Positions 1 to 9,966 of a stretch of 64,000 nt of DNA are shown in pieces. A program made the position numbers and the translations under genes. The DNA lies in the IMG/VR virus record IMGVR_UViG_3300046722_000226, positions 1-64,000 of that record, one strand, 5' to 3'. Below the pieces are notes generated by a model. That model was not told the DNA's origin. It was given only the letters and a program-made list of their open reading frames with translations, and did no database searches. The stretch comes from a virus. Numbering within the stretch: position 1 is the first letter of the stretch; each line of letters begins with the position of its first letter.

Positions 1-482
1 AAAAAGAAAGAAAGAAAAGTATCCCCCCCTTACCCCCCCAAAAACCGAAAACGGTCGACCTGTTCGCTGCTCCACCACCAGCGCTGCTGAGCAACGCCGT
101 CGTGGTCGAGGCGTGGAACGCCATGGCGAAAGAGGCGGGGCTGGCGACAGTCGCGAAAGTGGACGGCAGACGAGCGTCAGACCTCGGACGGCTGATGAAG
201 CGGCTTCCGCTGCCGCAGATTCTCGACGCCATTGCAACACTCGGAGCGCTTCCAGCATCGGCGTTCGTTCGCGGCGGCGGGCGCGACGGATGGCGAGCGA
301 CGTTCGACTGGTTCGTGCGTCCACCAGATCGAAACGGCGGCAATGGTGCCGTGCGGTTGCTTGAAGGCCAGTTCGCAGCAAGCGAGCCGATGAGCAACTT
401 TGACCGGACCAGAGCCAGCATCGATCGCGACATGGACGCTTGGCGCGACGAGCTAACGCCGACGATGGAGGCTTTGCCATGA
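1..482 (+). CDS. Phage replication initiator, C-terminal part (truncated by window edge)
   Basis: The reading frame is open to the left edge (first whole codon at base 3), so the GTG at 102 is probably not the real start. What is visible is a Lys-rich stretch, a Pro-rich linker, then a compact domain beginning VEAWNAMAKEAGL and ending with the GWRATFDWFVRP...LLEGQF pattern. That pattern is typical of the C-terminus of phage replisome-organiser proteins, whose missing N-terminus is usually a winged helix that binds the origin. Its stop overlaps the next start (ATGA), so the two genes are probably translationally coupled. Function is by family resemblance. Confidence 0.7.
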   Translation, partial: KERKKSIPPLPPQKPKTVDLFAAPPPALLSNAVVVEAWNAMAKEAGLATVAKVDGRRASDLGRLMKRLPLPQILDAIATLGALPASAFVRGGGRDGWRATFDWFVRPPDRNGGNGAVRLLEGQFAASEPMSNFDRTRASIDRDMDAWRDELTPTMEALP

Positions 483-1324
483 GCGCTCGCAACCACGACC
501 GGCTGGTGACGTCCTGGCTGCTCAAACTCGCAACGCTGGTGGCGGCGACAATCGCGCCCGAAGACCTCAAGCAGCGCGTCGTCAGCATGGGCACGCTGCT
601 CGGCGACGACTTTCCCGATGACCGGACTTGGTCGGCTGATGCGTTGCGCACGATGGTGGCGCAGTTTCGCTACTGGCCGTCCTACATCGAATTGCACGAC
701 GCGCTCGGTGCGTGGTGGGCAGTGCATCGCCCCGAGCCGGTGCGTCTGATCCCGCAGGACATCGAGCACCTTCCGCTTTCGCTCGATGACAAGCTGTGGA
801 TCAAATTCTGGCGCAAGCGGGTGCTGGAAAGCTTCAGCAACTCGTCGGGCGCAACGGTGCTCGGCATGATCCGCGAGAGGTATCCGGCAGCGTATGACTG
901 GCTGGTGGCGAACGATCCCGACGCGGAGGGGGTCGCACGAGCGCGCGGCTGGCCGATGATCGTCGAGCCGGACGCGAGCATGCGGCGCGCGCAAGCTGAC
1001 TGGCGCGACCCGGCGAAAGTGCGCGCGAGCGTCGCCCGCATCGGCCTCGATCACCCGATGCGGGGCGAGATGCTGCGCCTGCTGCGCGCGTTGGTGACGA
1101 AGCACTGCCCCGAGAACATGGCGCTGGTGCCCGATCCCGAGCCGGTCACACGAGCGCCGCGACCGCTGACGGTCGCTCAGCAGGCGCAGGCGCTGGGCGT
1201 GACGGCACCCCCGCCCCCGCCACGGGGGCAGTTGACCCCAGATCAACTTTCGGCCGCCCGCCGTGCAGCGAAGGACCGGGGCAGCCCGACAGGCTGGGTG
1301 GCTCCCTGGGAGCGCGAGGTATGA
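479..1324 (+). CDS. Replication-associated protein, possible helicase loader
   Basis: 281 residues. I use the ATG at 479 because it overlaps the upstream stop (ATGA); an in-frame ATG at 440 would need a 43-base overlap. The protein is helical, with a FRYWPSYIELHDALGAWW segment near residues 62-80 that recalls the short motif of phage proteins following a replication initiator. The C-terminus is Pro- and Ala-rich (about 220-281) with a PPPPPPRGQLTPDQL stretch and looks disordered. No Walker motif is visible, so an ATPase loader is unlikely; an adaptor that recruits the host helicase would fit the position. The role is inferred only from context. Confidence 0.55.
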   Translation: MSARNHDRLVTSWLLKLATLVAATIAPEDLKQRVVSMGTLLGDDFPDDRTWSADALRTMVAQFRYWPSYIELHDALGAWWAVHRPEPVRLIPQDIEHLPLSLDDKLWIKFWRKRVLESFSNSSGATVLGMIRERYPAAYDWLVANDPDAEGVARARGWPMIVEPDASMRRAQADWRDPAKVRASVARIGLDHPMRGEMLRLLRALVTKHCPENMALVPDPEPVTRAPRPLTVAQQAQALGVTAPPPPPRGQLTPDQLSAARRAAKDRGSPTGWVAPWEREV

Positions 1325-2373
1325 CCGTGCATGATCAGACGTCCCCGAGAGGTAAACCGGCCCACCGCGCTCCTACAGGCGCGGGGACGCTCGTGCGCTA
1401 CGAGGCGATGCGCACTCAGCTTGCCGAGTGCGCGCGCGTCGATGAGGCGAAGGACATCCGCGATAAGGCGGAAGCGCTGCGTGCCTACTCCCGGCAGCGT
1501 GAGGACAAAGAAGCCGAGCAGTGGTTCGAAGACATCAAGGTCCGCGCCATTGGTCGCATCGGTGATCTGTCAGCAGCCCTGCCACAAGCCAGCCCAGGTG
1601 GTTCGCCTCCGGGGAAGCGAGGGGGCGGGGGATCGACACTTTCAGGGGGGGAAGTGTCGAAAAAAGCGGCACTGAAGAGCGCGAACCTCACCGAGAAAGC
1701 AGCCGCCGAGGCCGAGAAAGTCGCGAAGATCGTCAAGCTGAACCCCGGCAAGCGCCTGCGTCTGCGCGACGTGCGCCAGATCATCAAAAAGGAACGTCGG
1801 TCAGAGCGTGAAAGCAGCCTCGCCGAAGCGACGCTCGCCGCCTCCCGCAAGCTCGGAAGGCAGGTGTTCGGGGTGATCTACGCCGACCCCCCGTGGCGCT
1901 GGGAGCCGTATTCGCGCGAGACGGGGATGGATCGAGCAGCCGACAACCACTACCCGACCATGACGCCCGACGAGATCGGTAACATCGTCCTGCCCGCCGC
2001 CAGGGATTGCGTGCTGTTCCTGTGGTCGACCGCCGCCATGCAGCCCGCAGCGCACTTCGTGCTGACCGCCTGGGGCTTCTCGCTTCAGACCCACTGCGTG
2101 TGGGTCAAGGACCGCATCGGAACCGGCTACTGGTTCCGCAACAAGCACGAACTCCTGCTGCTGGCGACGCGCGGGCAGGTGCCAGCACCGGCACCCGGCG
2201 AGCAGTTCCCGTCGGTGATCGAGGCCGACGTTGGCGCGCACAGTGCGAAGCCGGACGTCTTCGCGCAGATGATCGAGACGATGTTTCCGAACCTGCCGCG
2301 CCTGGAGATGTTCGGGCGCAAGCGTCGCGAGGGGTGGGTGGTGTGGGGAAACGAAGCGGAGAAGGCAGCATGA
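1321..2373 (+). CDS. MT-A70 family adenine-N6 DNA methyltransferase
   Basis: 350 residues. The C-terminal half is an MT-A70 methyltransferase: the catalytic DPPW tetrad lies near residues 188-191 in IYADPPWRWE, followed by HYPTMTPDEI, LFLWSTAAMQ, HCVWVKD, HELLLLATRG and a terminal EMFGRKRREGWVVWGNE. The N-terminal ~165 residues form a charged helical region with a Gly-rich linker (about 96-110), as in phage proteins that join a DNA-binding segment to MT-A70. It probably methylates phage adenines to avoid restriction or regulate replication. ATGA overlaps link it to both neighbours in the replication operon. Target site unknown. Confidence 0.9.
   Translation: MTVHDQTSPRGKPAHRAPTGAGTLVRYEAMRTQLAECARVDEAKDIRDKAEALRAYSRQREDKEAEQWFEDIKVRAIGRIGDLSAALPQASPGGSPPGKRGGGGSTLSGGEVSKKAALKSANLTEKAAAEAEKVAKIVKLNPGKRLRLRDVRQIIKKERRSERESSLAEATLAASRKLGRQVFGVIYADPPWRWEPYSRETGMDRAADNHYPTMTPDEIGNIVLPAARDCVLFLWSTAAMQPAAHFVLTAWGFSLQTHCVWVKDRIGTGYWFRNKHELLLLATRGQVPAPAPGEQFPSVIEADVGAHSAKPDVFAQMIETMFPNLPRLEMFGRKRREGWVVWGNEAEKAA
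1634..1659. repeat. Inverted repeat inside the methyltransferase linker
   Basis: Arms CGACACTT and AAGTGTCG (8 bp, perfect) flank a 10-base loop with seven consecutive G. It lies in the codons for the Gly-rich linker. It could form an RNA hairpin in the coding region or simply reflect composition. On the minus strand it is preceded by six T, so it is not oriented as an intrinsic terminator for either transcript. Confidence 0.4.
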
Positions 2374-2561
2374 ACGAGGCGACGACAGCACCGGAACGAA
2401 TCAACGTGCTCAGAGCGCACATGGACGACATCGGCCACCTGATCGCAGTGGTGAAAGAAGACGCGGAGTCGATGCCGCTCACCATCCGCATCGAAGTGAA
2501 CAACCTTGAGGAAGTGCTCGATCTGCTGCGGGTCAAACTCTACCAGTTGGAAAACCCATGA
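2370..2561 (+). CDS. Small hypothetical phage protein
   Basis: 63 residues, starting at the ATG that overlaps the methyltransferase stop (ATGA) and ending in an ATGA overlap with the next gene. It is acidic and probably two-helical (HMDDIGHLIAVVKEDAE, then NNLEEVLDLLRVKLYQL), with leucine spacing suited to a short coiled coil. No family recognised. Position in the replication operon is the only clue. Confidence 0.6.
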   Translation: MNEATTAPERINVLRAHMDDIGHLIAVVKEDAESMPLTIRIEVNNLEEVLDLLRVKLYQLENP

Positions 2562-3607
2562 TCACGGTCGAGCAGGCCGCGCTCGTGCTGGGCATGCTGG
2601 CGCGCGGCGACAAGCAGCACGACATCGCGGCGCACTTCGGCGAGAACTCGGGGCGCATCATCGACATCAAGGCGCGGCGCGGTAAATATGCCGACGTCGT
2701 CGCCGCCCCCCCGGAGCAGCTTCCGCCGCGCTACCGCGCGCCCGTGCACCCGCTGATCGATGCCGCGATGAGCGTTGCGGAGCAGGTGCAGGTGCTCGAC
2801 GAACTCATCCAGACGACGCCGCTCGGATCGCCATCGGTCGTGCTGGAATTCCAACCCGATCTGGCGCGCGTCGTGCTCGAAACGCGCAACCGCAACAATC
2901 GCAACGTCAGGCCTGGGAAGATTCGCCAGTTCGTCGATGCTCTGACCAACGACTGCTGGATGCTGACGGGAGACACGATCAAGTTCGGCATCAACGGCGA
3001 ACTGCTCGACGGCCAGAACCGGCTGCGCGCATGCCTCACGTCCGGCGTCTCGCTGCGCACGCATGTCGTCTTCGGCATCGATCCCGACGCCTTCACCGTG
3101 CTCGACAGCGGAGCGAAGCGCACGATGGGCGACACGTTCAAAGTGGCGAAAGTTCCGAATGCCCCGCTCGCCGCGAAGGCGGTGCGCTGGATCATCATCG
3201 CGGCCAACGCGAAGATCGACCGTGGCCTGACGATCAATAACGCCGACCTGTTCGACCACTACCAAAAGCGCGTCAACAAAGCGGTGCTGCAAGAGCAGAT
3301 GAACCGTGCGCGCAAAGTGAACCACACGATCCCGCACGGGCTGTTAGCAGGGCTGCTCTACCTGTTCGTGCGCCGCGACGCGGCCAAGGCGGCGCTGCTC
3401 GCGCACGATCTGGAGAAGGAAGTGCGCTACGGCAAGCTGCTGGTCGAGCGCATCAAGAGCCTGCGCGCACAGAACGGCGGGCGGCTGAACGAACGCAACA
3501 TCGTCAACCTGCTGGTCATGACGTGGAATGCCTACCGGACCGAGACGGCCATCGGTTCACGGACGCTGCGCTGGACCGACGCTGAACCGGATGTGGAGAT
3601 TTCATGA
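2558..3607 (+). CDS. ParB-like DGQ-motif protein with N-terminal helix-turn-helix
   Basis: 349 residues. Residues about 1-45 resemble a helix-turn-helix (LVLGMLARGDKQHDIAAHFG). The centre carries GELLDGQNRLRACLTSGV, a version of the DGQHR/ParB-like motif, followed by DPDAFTVLDSGAKRTMGDTF, a combination common in phage and mobile-element proteins of unknown biochemistry. The remainder is helical. The fold is related to ParB/sulfiredoxin nucleotide-binding proteins, so NTP- or DNA-dependent activity is possible but untested. ATGA overlaps on both sides place it in the left replication operon. Confidence 0.7.
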   Translation: MITVEQAALVLGMLARGDKQHDIAAHFGENSGRIIDIKARRGKYADVVAAPPEQLPPRYRAPVHPLIDAAMSVAEQVQVLDELIQTTPLGSPSVVLEFQPDLARVVLETRNRNNRNVRPGKIRQFVDALTNDCWMLTGDTIKFGINGELLDGQNRLRACLTSGVSLRTHVVFGIDPDAFTVLDSGAKRTMGDTFKVAKVPNAPLAAKAVRWIIIAANAKIDRGLTINNADLFDHYQKRVNKAVLQEQMNRARKVNHTIPHGLLAGLLYLFVRRDAAKAALLAHDLEKEVRYGKLLVERIKSLRAQNGGRLNERNIVNLLVMTWNAYRTETAIGSRTLRWTDAEPDVEIS

Positions 3608-3870
3608 TCGAGATGCAGATCGCGCACCACGGGCTGAAGGACGTGATCAGCACGACCTTCGACGGAGTTGAATACAGCGCGCACAGTGAGGCCGATCTGG
3701 CGCGGGCGCTCGTCGCTGCTGGCGTGCCTGATCAGCCGTTTCAGACGCGCGCAGCAAACGGAACGCTGAGCATGCGCGTTCGCTCGCTGCATCGTCACGC
3801 GACGCTGATGGCGGGCGGCGTGAGCGGCTACGTCAAATGGAATCCATTCCCGAGCGGAATGCGCCAATGA
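3604..3870 (+). CDS. Small hypothetical protein
   Basis: 88 residues with ATGA overlaps at both ends. It starts MIEMQIAHHGLKDV and includes a segment DLARALVAAGVPDQPFQ near residues 30-46. No family recognised and no membrane segment. Its membership of a tightly overlapping operon is the main evidence that it is real. Confidence 0.55.
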   Translation: MIEMQIAHHGLKDVISTTFDGVEYSAHSEADLARALVAAGVPDQPFQTRAANGTLSMRVRSLHRHATLMAGGVSGYVKWNPFPSGMRQ

Positions 3871-4058
3871 TTCCTGATCCTTCCTTCACCGAGTTCGCGA
3901 ACGACGACGGCTTCTATTGCGAGCAGTGCCGCTCGGAAAACCTGCGCTGCGAACTCGCGGAGGTCACCCGGCGCGACGACGAGCACCACATCCGCTTCAC
4001 CTGCCTCGCTTGCGGGCATCGCTTTTGGGAGCGCATCGACCTTGAGGCTGCTCCGTGA
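3867..4058 (+). CDS. Small zinc-ribbon protein
   Basis: 63 residues. I prefer the ATG at 3867 (ATGA overlap with the previous stop) over an in-frame ATG at 3837. Two knuckles, CEQC near residues 15-18 and CLAC near 47-50, are spaced as in TFIIS-like zinc ribbons, with a charged HHIRFTC strand between them. Such small phage zinc ribbons may bind nucleic acid or polymerase. No partner can be named. Confidence 0.65.
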   Translation: MIPDPSFTEFANDDGFYCEQCRSENLRCELAEVTRRDDEHHIRFTCLACGHRFWERIDLEAAP

Positions 4059-4297
4059 CGTGGGCGCTGAAGGGAGCAGATCCCGAGATGACCGGCGATG
4101 AGCGTGGGCAGATCGCTGCCGAGCACCTGAGCGCGATCATGGAAGACGTGCCCGACTTCACCGACCAATTCTGCGTCCTCGGCATCATGTTGCAGGCGTT
4201 TGCGCTCTACTCCGAAAGCGGGATGCCGCCCGCCGAACTGATCAAGAGGATGGCCATGCAAGCCATCGAGAACATCGCCATGGGACCTGTGCAATGA
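4055..4297 (+). CDS. Small hypothetical protein
   Basis: 80 residues, GTG start overlapping the zinc-ribbon stop (GTGA). Mostly helical and acidic, with DVPDFTDQFCVLGIMLQAFALY in the middle. No family recognised. Overlap with both neighbours supports translation. Confidence 0.55.
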   Translation: MTWALKGADPEMTGDERGQIAAEHLSAIMEDVPDFTDQFCVLGIMLQAFALYSESGMPPAELIKRMAMQAIENIAMGPVQ

Positions 4298-4560
4298 CCC
4301 AGTTACCGCTGATGGTGCTGCCACCTGCTGCCCTGGCGGCAGCAGAGCGCGCGCGCAGATTCAAGTGGAAGGGGCACGCGGCGCAGCCCGGCACCGGCCC
4401 CGCTGGCGAGACGTGCAAGACGTGCGAGCACGCGGTCGGCAAGCGGATGGCAAGCACCTACTACAAGTGCGAACTGCGGCGCTCGACGTGGACCGGAGGC
4501 GCGGGCACCGACATCAAACTCAAGGATCCGGCGTGCAGCAAATGGGAGAAGACCCGATGA
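4294..4560 (+). CDS. Small Cys-rich, probably zinc-binding protein
   Basis: 88 residues with an ATGA overlap at each end. After an Ala-rich N-terminal helix it has CKTCEHAVG (about residues 41-49), then YKCELRRSTW and a final CSKWEK, giving four cysteines arranged like a small metal-binding knuckle. Similar short Cys proteins are common in phage early operons, function unknown. Confidence 0.6.
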   Translation: MTQLPLMVLPPAALAAAERARRFKWKGHAAQPGTGPAGETCKTCEHAVGKRMASTYYKCELRRSTWTGGAGTDIKLKDPACSKWEKTR

Positions 4561-4898
4561 CTGACCTGTTCCCTGCCTACACCCGCGCCCGCACCGACGA
4601 TCCGGCGACGTCGCACGCAGCAGCGGCGCACATCGTCGGCACTCTGAGGGAGAAGCAGGCGCGCGTCTTCGCTCTTCTCAAAGCGCACCGCGAAGGGCTG
4701 ACCAATTGGGAGATTGAGGACTTCATGGGCGATCACGGCGCGACGTGGCGCACGCGAACGTCGGAACTCGTCCGGCTCGGGCTGGTGACCGACAGCGGTC
4801 GCACGCGCATCATCGCGAAGTCAGGGACCAATTATCAGCGCACCGTCTGGATATGCACCGAGTTTCAAATCGACGATCTGCTGTCCAAGATTGGCTGA
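4557..4898 (+). CDS. Winged-helix DNA-binding protein
   Basis: 113 residues from the ATG at 4557 (ATGA overlap). The order LREKQARVFALLKAHREGLTN, WEIEDF, then TWRTRTSELVRLGLVTDSG matches a winged helix-turn-helix in which the second motif is the recognition helix. The N-terminus YTRARTDDPATSHAAAAHIV is the conserved lead-in seen in related phage proteins. It is the last gene of the left plus-strand operon, and its 3' end overlaps the convergent minus-strand gene by 34 bases. Probably a regulator; targets unknown. Confidence 0.7.
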   Translation: MTDLFPAYTRARTDDPATSHAAAAHIVGTLREKQARVFALLKAHREGLTNWEIEDFMGDHGATWRTRTSELVRLGLVTDSGRTRIIAKSGTNYQRTVWICTEFQIDDLLSKIG

Positions 4899-5125
4899 CG
4901 CTCAAGTTCGCGCAGCAGCAGCCACATCAGAACCCCTCCGATAGGGTCGTGCTTGCCCTTCATCGACAACAGGGCAGACCGCAACGCCGCGATGTTACCC
5001 TCCCAGCTTCCGTCTGCTTTCAGCAGCACGTTGACTTCGCCGCATAGGAGCGAGAGCGGGAAGGTGGGAGCGCTGACAAAGTCGGACGGCTGCCCATCGG
5101 GAGGGATTGGGGTCGAGTTCGTCAA
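4865..5125 (-). CDS. Small hypothetical protein, end of the minus-strand early operon
   Basis: 86 residues; start overlaps the upstream gene's stop on the minus strand. It contains FPLSLLCGEVNVLLKADGSW and a helical GGVLMWLLLRELER near the end. No family recognised. The convergent 34-base overlap with the winged-helix gene is unusual but common in compact phage genomes. No terminator hairpin was seen between them. Confidence 0.55.
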   Translation of the reverse strand: MTNSTPIPPDGQPSDFVSAPTFPLSLLCGEVNVLLKADGSWEGNIAALRSALLSMKGKHDPIGGVLMWLLLRELERQPILDSRSSI

Positions 5126-6150
5126 CGCGGCGTCTCCTTCTGCTGACGCGAGACGTAAGCGGCGCGCGCGCCAACGATGTCCATCGTCCCCGCCTTGAAC
5201 GCTGCCCGCACTTCGGGATCGACGTTGACCAGGGTGTCCATGATCACCGACTTCTTGCCGGACGGATAGCTTCGAACCGTTCCCCGGCGCAGGTGCCAGC
5301 GCGGAGAGGCATGCGTGCCTCCGTCGCTGAGGCGACGGTGAGGCGACTGTTTCGCCAGCAGCGCAGTGACATAGCCCGTGGAGTCTACCCGCTGGTAGGA
5401 CGGCAGGCGCGGCTTGCCTGACCGGGCGCGAGCGCGTTGCAGCTTTTCGTCCACGCGCACTGTTTCACGTGGAACACCCCGCACCTGCAACAGCGTCAGC
5501 ACCGTCAGCAGCGGGTCGAACAGGTTGCCCGCTGCCGCTCCTTCCGGGGTCTTGTGCTGGTTCAGTTCGTCCGACAAATCGCTGCCGAGCAAGCGCCAGA
5601 TCGAGGGCAATATCTGGCACGTGTAGCGCTTGCCAGCGTCTTCTTTCGTCGCTGCCCCGAGCAGCAGGCCCCGGTCACCTATCGCGAGCAGGCGGCTGGT
5701 GGCGTAGGTCACCGGCTGGAACTCGACGACCTCGACCCGCCCGGTGGGAAAGTCGATGGGATTGACGAGATAAGCCGCGACGGACGGGCGCTCTTCGCCG
5801 CCGCCTTCCCATGTGTGCATGAACAGCCACGGGTCGCTGAAGGGCTGCAGGAGCGCGCCTGCGTCGAACAGGATGCCGCTGCGCGATCCGCACTCCATGA
5901 TCACGGCGTTCGGCAGGTGCCCGAAGTCGATGAGGCGTCCGGCGTTCGCTGCCGTCGCCACCATGTCTGCGATGAGTTCGACCTCGTCCTGCGTCGGTCG
6001 GTAGCGGGCGTGCTCTTCGTTCCTGACGAACGACAGATCCGGCGCGGCGATGCGCATCCCCAGCGCGCAGTCGCGCACGCCCTGCACCGATGCCTTCCAC
6101 TCGCCGAACTGGCTCAGGTCCAGATCATGCGTGTTCTGCCCATCGGTCAC
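5122..6150 (-). CDS. Conserved-looking phage protein of unknown function
   Basis: 342 residues from the GTG at 6150, which overlaps the upstream stop (GTGA); a longer open frame extends to 6234 but its first residues are Arg-rich and look non-coding. The body (IAAPDLSFVRNEEHARYRP, NAVIMECGSRSGILFDAG, PWLFMHTWEGGGEERP) suggests a mixed alpha/beta domain, and the C-terminal third is basic. Overlapping neighbours place it in the SNF2 operon, so a DNA-metabolism role is plausible. No family can be named. Confidence 0.6.
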   Translation of the reverse strand: MTDGQNTHDLDLSQFGEWKASVQGVRDCALGMRIAAPDLSFVRNEEHARYRPTQDEVELIADMVATAANAGRLIDFGHLPNAVIMECGSRSGILFDAGALLQPFSDPWLFMHTWEGGGEERPSVAAYLVNPIDFPTGRVEVVEFQPVTYATSRLLAIGDRGLLLGAATKEDAGKRYTCQILPSIWRLLGSDLSDELNQHKTPEGAAAGNLFDPLLTVLTLLQVRGVPRETVRVDEKLQRARARSGKPRLPSYQRVDSTGYVTALLAKQSPHRRLSDGGTHASPRWHLRRGTVRSYPSGKKSVIMDTLVNVDPEVRAAFKAGTMDIVGARAAYVSRQQKETPR

Positions 6151-6746
6151 GACGGCTTGCCGAGCGGCTGTTCTGCGATGTGCATCCCGGCAGCGCTCGC
6201 GACGGTGTCGAGCAAGTCCTTGGCGAGGGCGCACTGCTCGGGCGTAAGCCGTTTCAGCGGGAGAATATATTCAAGGGTGCTGTGGTGGGTCGCACCATCT
6301 TCGCCCTCGATTTCGTTCCGGCGCGTGCCGACGACCTTTCCGGCAACGTCTCGCTCGATGAACAGCATGGTCGACAGCAGGTGCCGCTCGTCATCTTCGC
6401 GGTAGACCATCTGCACGTTCAGCACTTCCTGCCGGTCTTCGGCTTGCGACGGCGCGATGGCTGCGCAGCGCGCGGCGTGCTCGGCCTGCGTCTCATTGTG
6501 TGCTTTGCGCACTTCGCGCACCCAGCCTTCGGACATGAACGTGATGGCGACAGCGTTCTCGGCTGCTGCCATCAGGCCCATGACGCGGAAGAAAACGACC
6601 TTGCCGGCCGCATCCGGCCAGCCGCCCTCGACGATCTTGCATCCTCTGTCGCCGAAAATGACGAACATCGGATTGCACTCGCCGTTGTGCATCAGCGCCG
6701 TGGTGGCGAACTCGACGTCCAGCGCGTGCTGCCCGTTCCAGTCCAT
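6147..6746 (-). CDS. Hypothetical early phage protein
   Basis: 199 residues from the ATG at 6746, chosen because AAGGAG sits 8 bases upstream; another ATG at 6770 lacks such a site. Features: CKIVEGGWPDAAGKVVFFRVMG near residues 37-58, a central helix, then EYILPLKRLTPEQCALAKDLLD near the end. No known motif. It lies between the SNF2 helicase and the 342-residue unknown protein with almost no spacing, so the three are probably cotranscribed. Confidence 0.6.
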   Translation of the reverse strand: MDWNGQHALDVEFATTALMHNGECNPMFVIFGDRGCKIVEGGWPDAAGKVVFFRVMGLMAAAENAVAITFMSEGWVREVRKAHNETQAEHAARCAAIAPSQAEDRQEVLNVQMVYREDDERHLLSTMLFIERDVAGKVVGTRRNEIEGEDGATHHSTLEYILPLKRLTPEQCALAKDLLDTVASAAGMHIAEQPLGKPS

Positions 6747-6772
6747 TGTCCGTGCTCCTTGGTTGTTCATGC

Positions 6773-8772
<2,000 letters not shown>

Positions 8773-8773
<1 letters not shown>

Positions 8774-8985
8774 TACGCCCGCTCCCCGGCTTTAGCCGCG
8801 TCCTTCGCGATGCGCTTCGCCATCGCCCGCTCGGCACTCTCGCGGGTCTTGCACTGAGCCATCCAGGCCCCGTTGGCGATCCGGATCACGAGCCAGGGTA
8901 GATGGCCCGCGTAGATCATCGGGTCGTTCCGGCTCTTGCGGATGAAATCGACCTTGTAGGTCGGCTGGCTGGAAGTCGTCGTCAT
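8773..8985 (-). CDS. Small basic protein heading the SNF2 operon
   Basis: 70 residues; its stop overlaps the helicase start (TAATG). It has YKVDFIRKSRNDP and a basic, Ala-rich C-terminal helix (RAMAKRIAKDAAKAGERA). It is the first gene behind the promoter-hairpin leader at 8986-9067 and has a strong AGGGG ribosome-binding site. No family recognised. Confidence 0.6.
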
Positions 8986-9067
8986 GTCGGGTGTCCCCTG
9001 ATCAAAGCGTAACCGGAGCGGCGCTCTCGGCAGACCTTCATATACGCGCCAAGCCTCTGACGCGCAA
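8986..9067 (-). promoter_or_regulatory. Early promoter with hairpin leader, copy A
   Basis: On the minus strand: -35 TTGCGC (9062-9067), a 17-base spacer, -10 TATATG (9039-9044), then CCGAGAGCGCCGCTCCGG (9013-9030) and the ribosome-binding site AGGGGACACCCGAC before the ATG at 8985. The 18-base element can fold with CCG/CGG and GAGC/GCTC pairing and one bulged A. Two other copies of the same arrangement occur at 10622-10701 and 14073-14148. Confidence 0.75.
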
Positions 9068-9235
9068 GCGGCAATCGCGGCGCAACTCCTGCTCGGCCTC
9101 GGCCAGAGCCCGAGCGCGCGAGCCTTCGCCCCGCAGCAACTCCCCGCGCCAGACGATCTTGCCGTCGACGCGCAGCACGGGTCGGTAGCCCCTGCACCAG
9201 CGCGGCGAGCCGACGAGCAGCACGCCGGGGATCAC
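9038..9235 (-). CDS. Small basic hypothetical protein
   Basis: 65 residues from the GTG at 9235, overlapping the upstream stop (GTGA). Sequence features: VLLVGSPRWCRGYRPVLRVDG, then IVWRGELL and an Arg-rich helix. The 'RPVLRVDGKIVWRGE' strand pair followed by a helix recurs in small phage proteins of unknown function. Its stop lies within the -10 element of promoter A. Confidence 0.6.
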   Translation of the reverse strand: MIPGVLLVGSPRWCRGYRPVLRVDGKIVWRGELLRGEGSRARALAEAEQELRRDCRLRVRGLARI

Positions 9236-9528
9236 GCTCCCTCCATCCGCTTCAGCAGGCGCGACTGCGCGCGGGTCAGCGTGCCGCACTCGCGCGCTTC
9301 GTAGGCCGCCCCGTAGTCGCGACGATCCCGCAGCGTCGTCCCGTCCGGCCAGACCTCGATGTGCAGCCGCCTGCCTGCGTCGTCGACGACCGGCGTTCGA
9401 AGCGACCAGCCCTCCGGCCGCTCCCTGCCGATCTGCCGGGTCAAGGCGGAACGCGCTGCCGCTTCCGTCGCGTAGCGGAAGATGTGCTCGCCGTCTGCCG
9501 CCTCGATCACGAGAAAAAACACGCTCAC
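9232..9528 (-). CDS. Small hypothetical protein
   Basis: 98 residues, GTG start overlapping the upstream stop (GTGAG). It has strands VFFLVIEAADGEHIFRYA, a helix AAARSALTRQIG and LHIEVWPDGTTLRDRRDYG. No family recognised. It belongs to a run of six short genes (9038-10621) that overlap end to end. Confidence 0.6.
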   Translation of the reverse strand: MSVFFLVIEAADGEHIFRYATEAAARSALTRQIGRERPEGWSLRTPVVDDAGRRLHIEVWPDGTTLRDRRDYGAAYEARECGTLTRAQSRLLKRMEGA

Positions 9529-9731
9529 TTGCCGTTCCAGGCATCAAGCGCGCGGCGGCCGAACTCGGCCTCAAGTATGTCGGAAATCAGAACCTCCTTC
9601 GGCTCGGCGCGGAGGTGCGCCCGGTCGAGCCGCGTGGGATAGCGGCGGATCAGGTCGTCTTTCGGAAGCTTGCGCAGAGCGAGGTAAGCAGCGCGAATAG
9701 CCGAGTTGGCAGAGAGAGCGCTCTTGGTCAC
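9525..9731 (-). CDS. Small hypothetical protein
   Basis: 68 residues, mostly helical and basic (AYLALRKLPKDDLIRRYP, then EPKEVLISDILEAEFGRRALDAW). Start and stop overlap neighbours. No recognised family; early-operon position only. Confidence 0.55.
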   Translation of the reverse strand: MTKSALSANSAIRAAYLALRKLPKDDLIRRYPTRLDRAHLRAEPKEVLISDILEAEFGRRALDAWNGK

Positions 9732-9958
9732 GAGCGCTCTCCTTTCACGAAGTCGACCATGCGCGCGCCGACTTCCGCGTCGCTCTCGCCGAGATGCAGT
9801 GCCGCGCGAGCGAGCACGAACAGGAGGGGGATGCGCGTCATTTCGATCTGCATCCCCGCGCAGTGCGCGCGGTAAATGCGCGCGATCTTCACGTCTTCGG
9901 CTTTCGCCTCGCGCCGCGCCTTCTGGGCGACGGGCGACAGTCGGGCAAGCTGGCTCAT
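9728..9958 (-). CDS. Small hypothetical protein
   Basis: 76 residues from the ATG at 9958, which follows a GAGGA ribosome-binding site; a TTG at 9970 is also in frame. Contains EDVKIARIYRAHCAGMQIEM and TRIPLLFVLARAALHLG. Helical, no membrane span certain. No family recognised. Confidence 0.55.
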   Translation of the reverse strand: MSQLARLSPVAQKARREAKAEDVKIARIYRAHCAGMQIEMTRIPLLFVLARAALHLGESDAEVGARMVDFVKGERS

Positions 9959-9966
9959 GGTGATCC

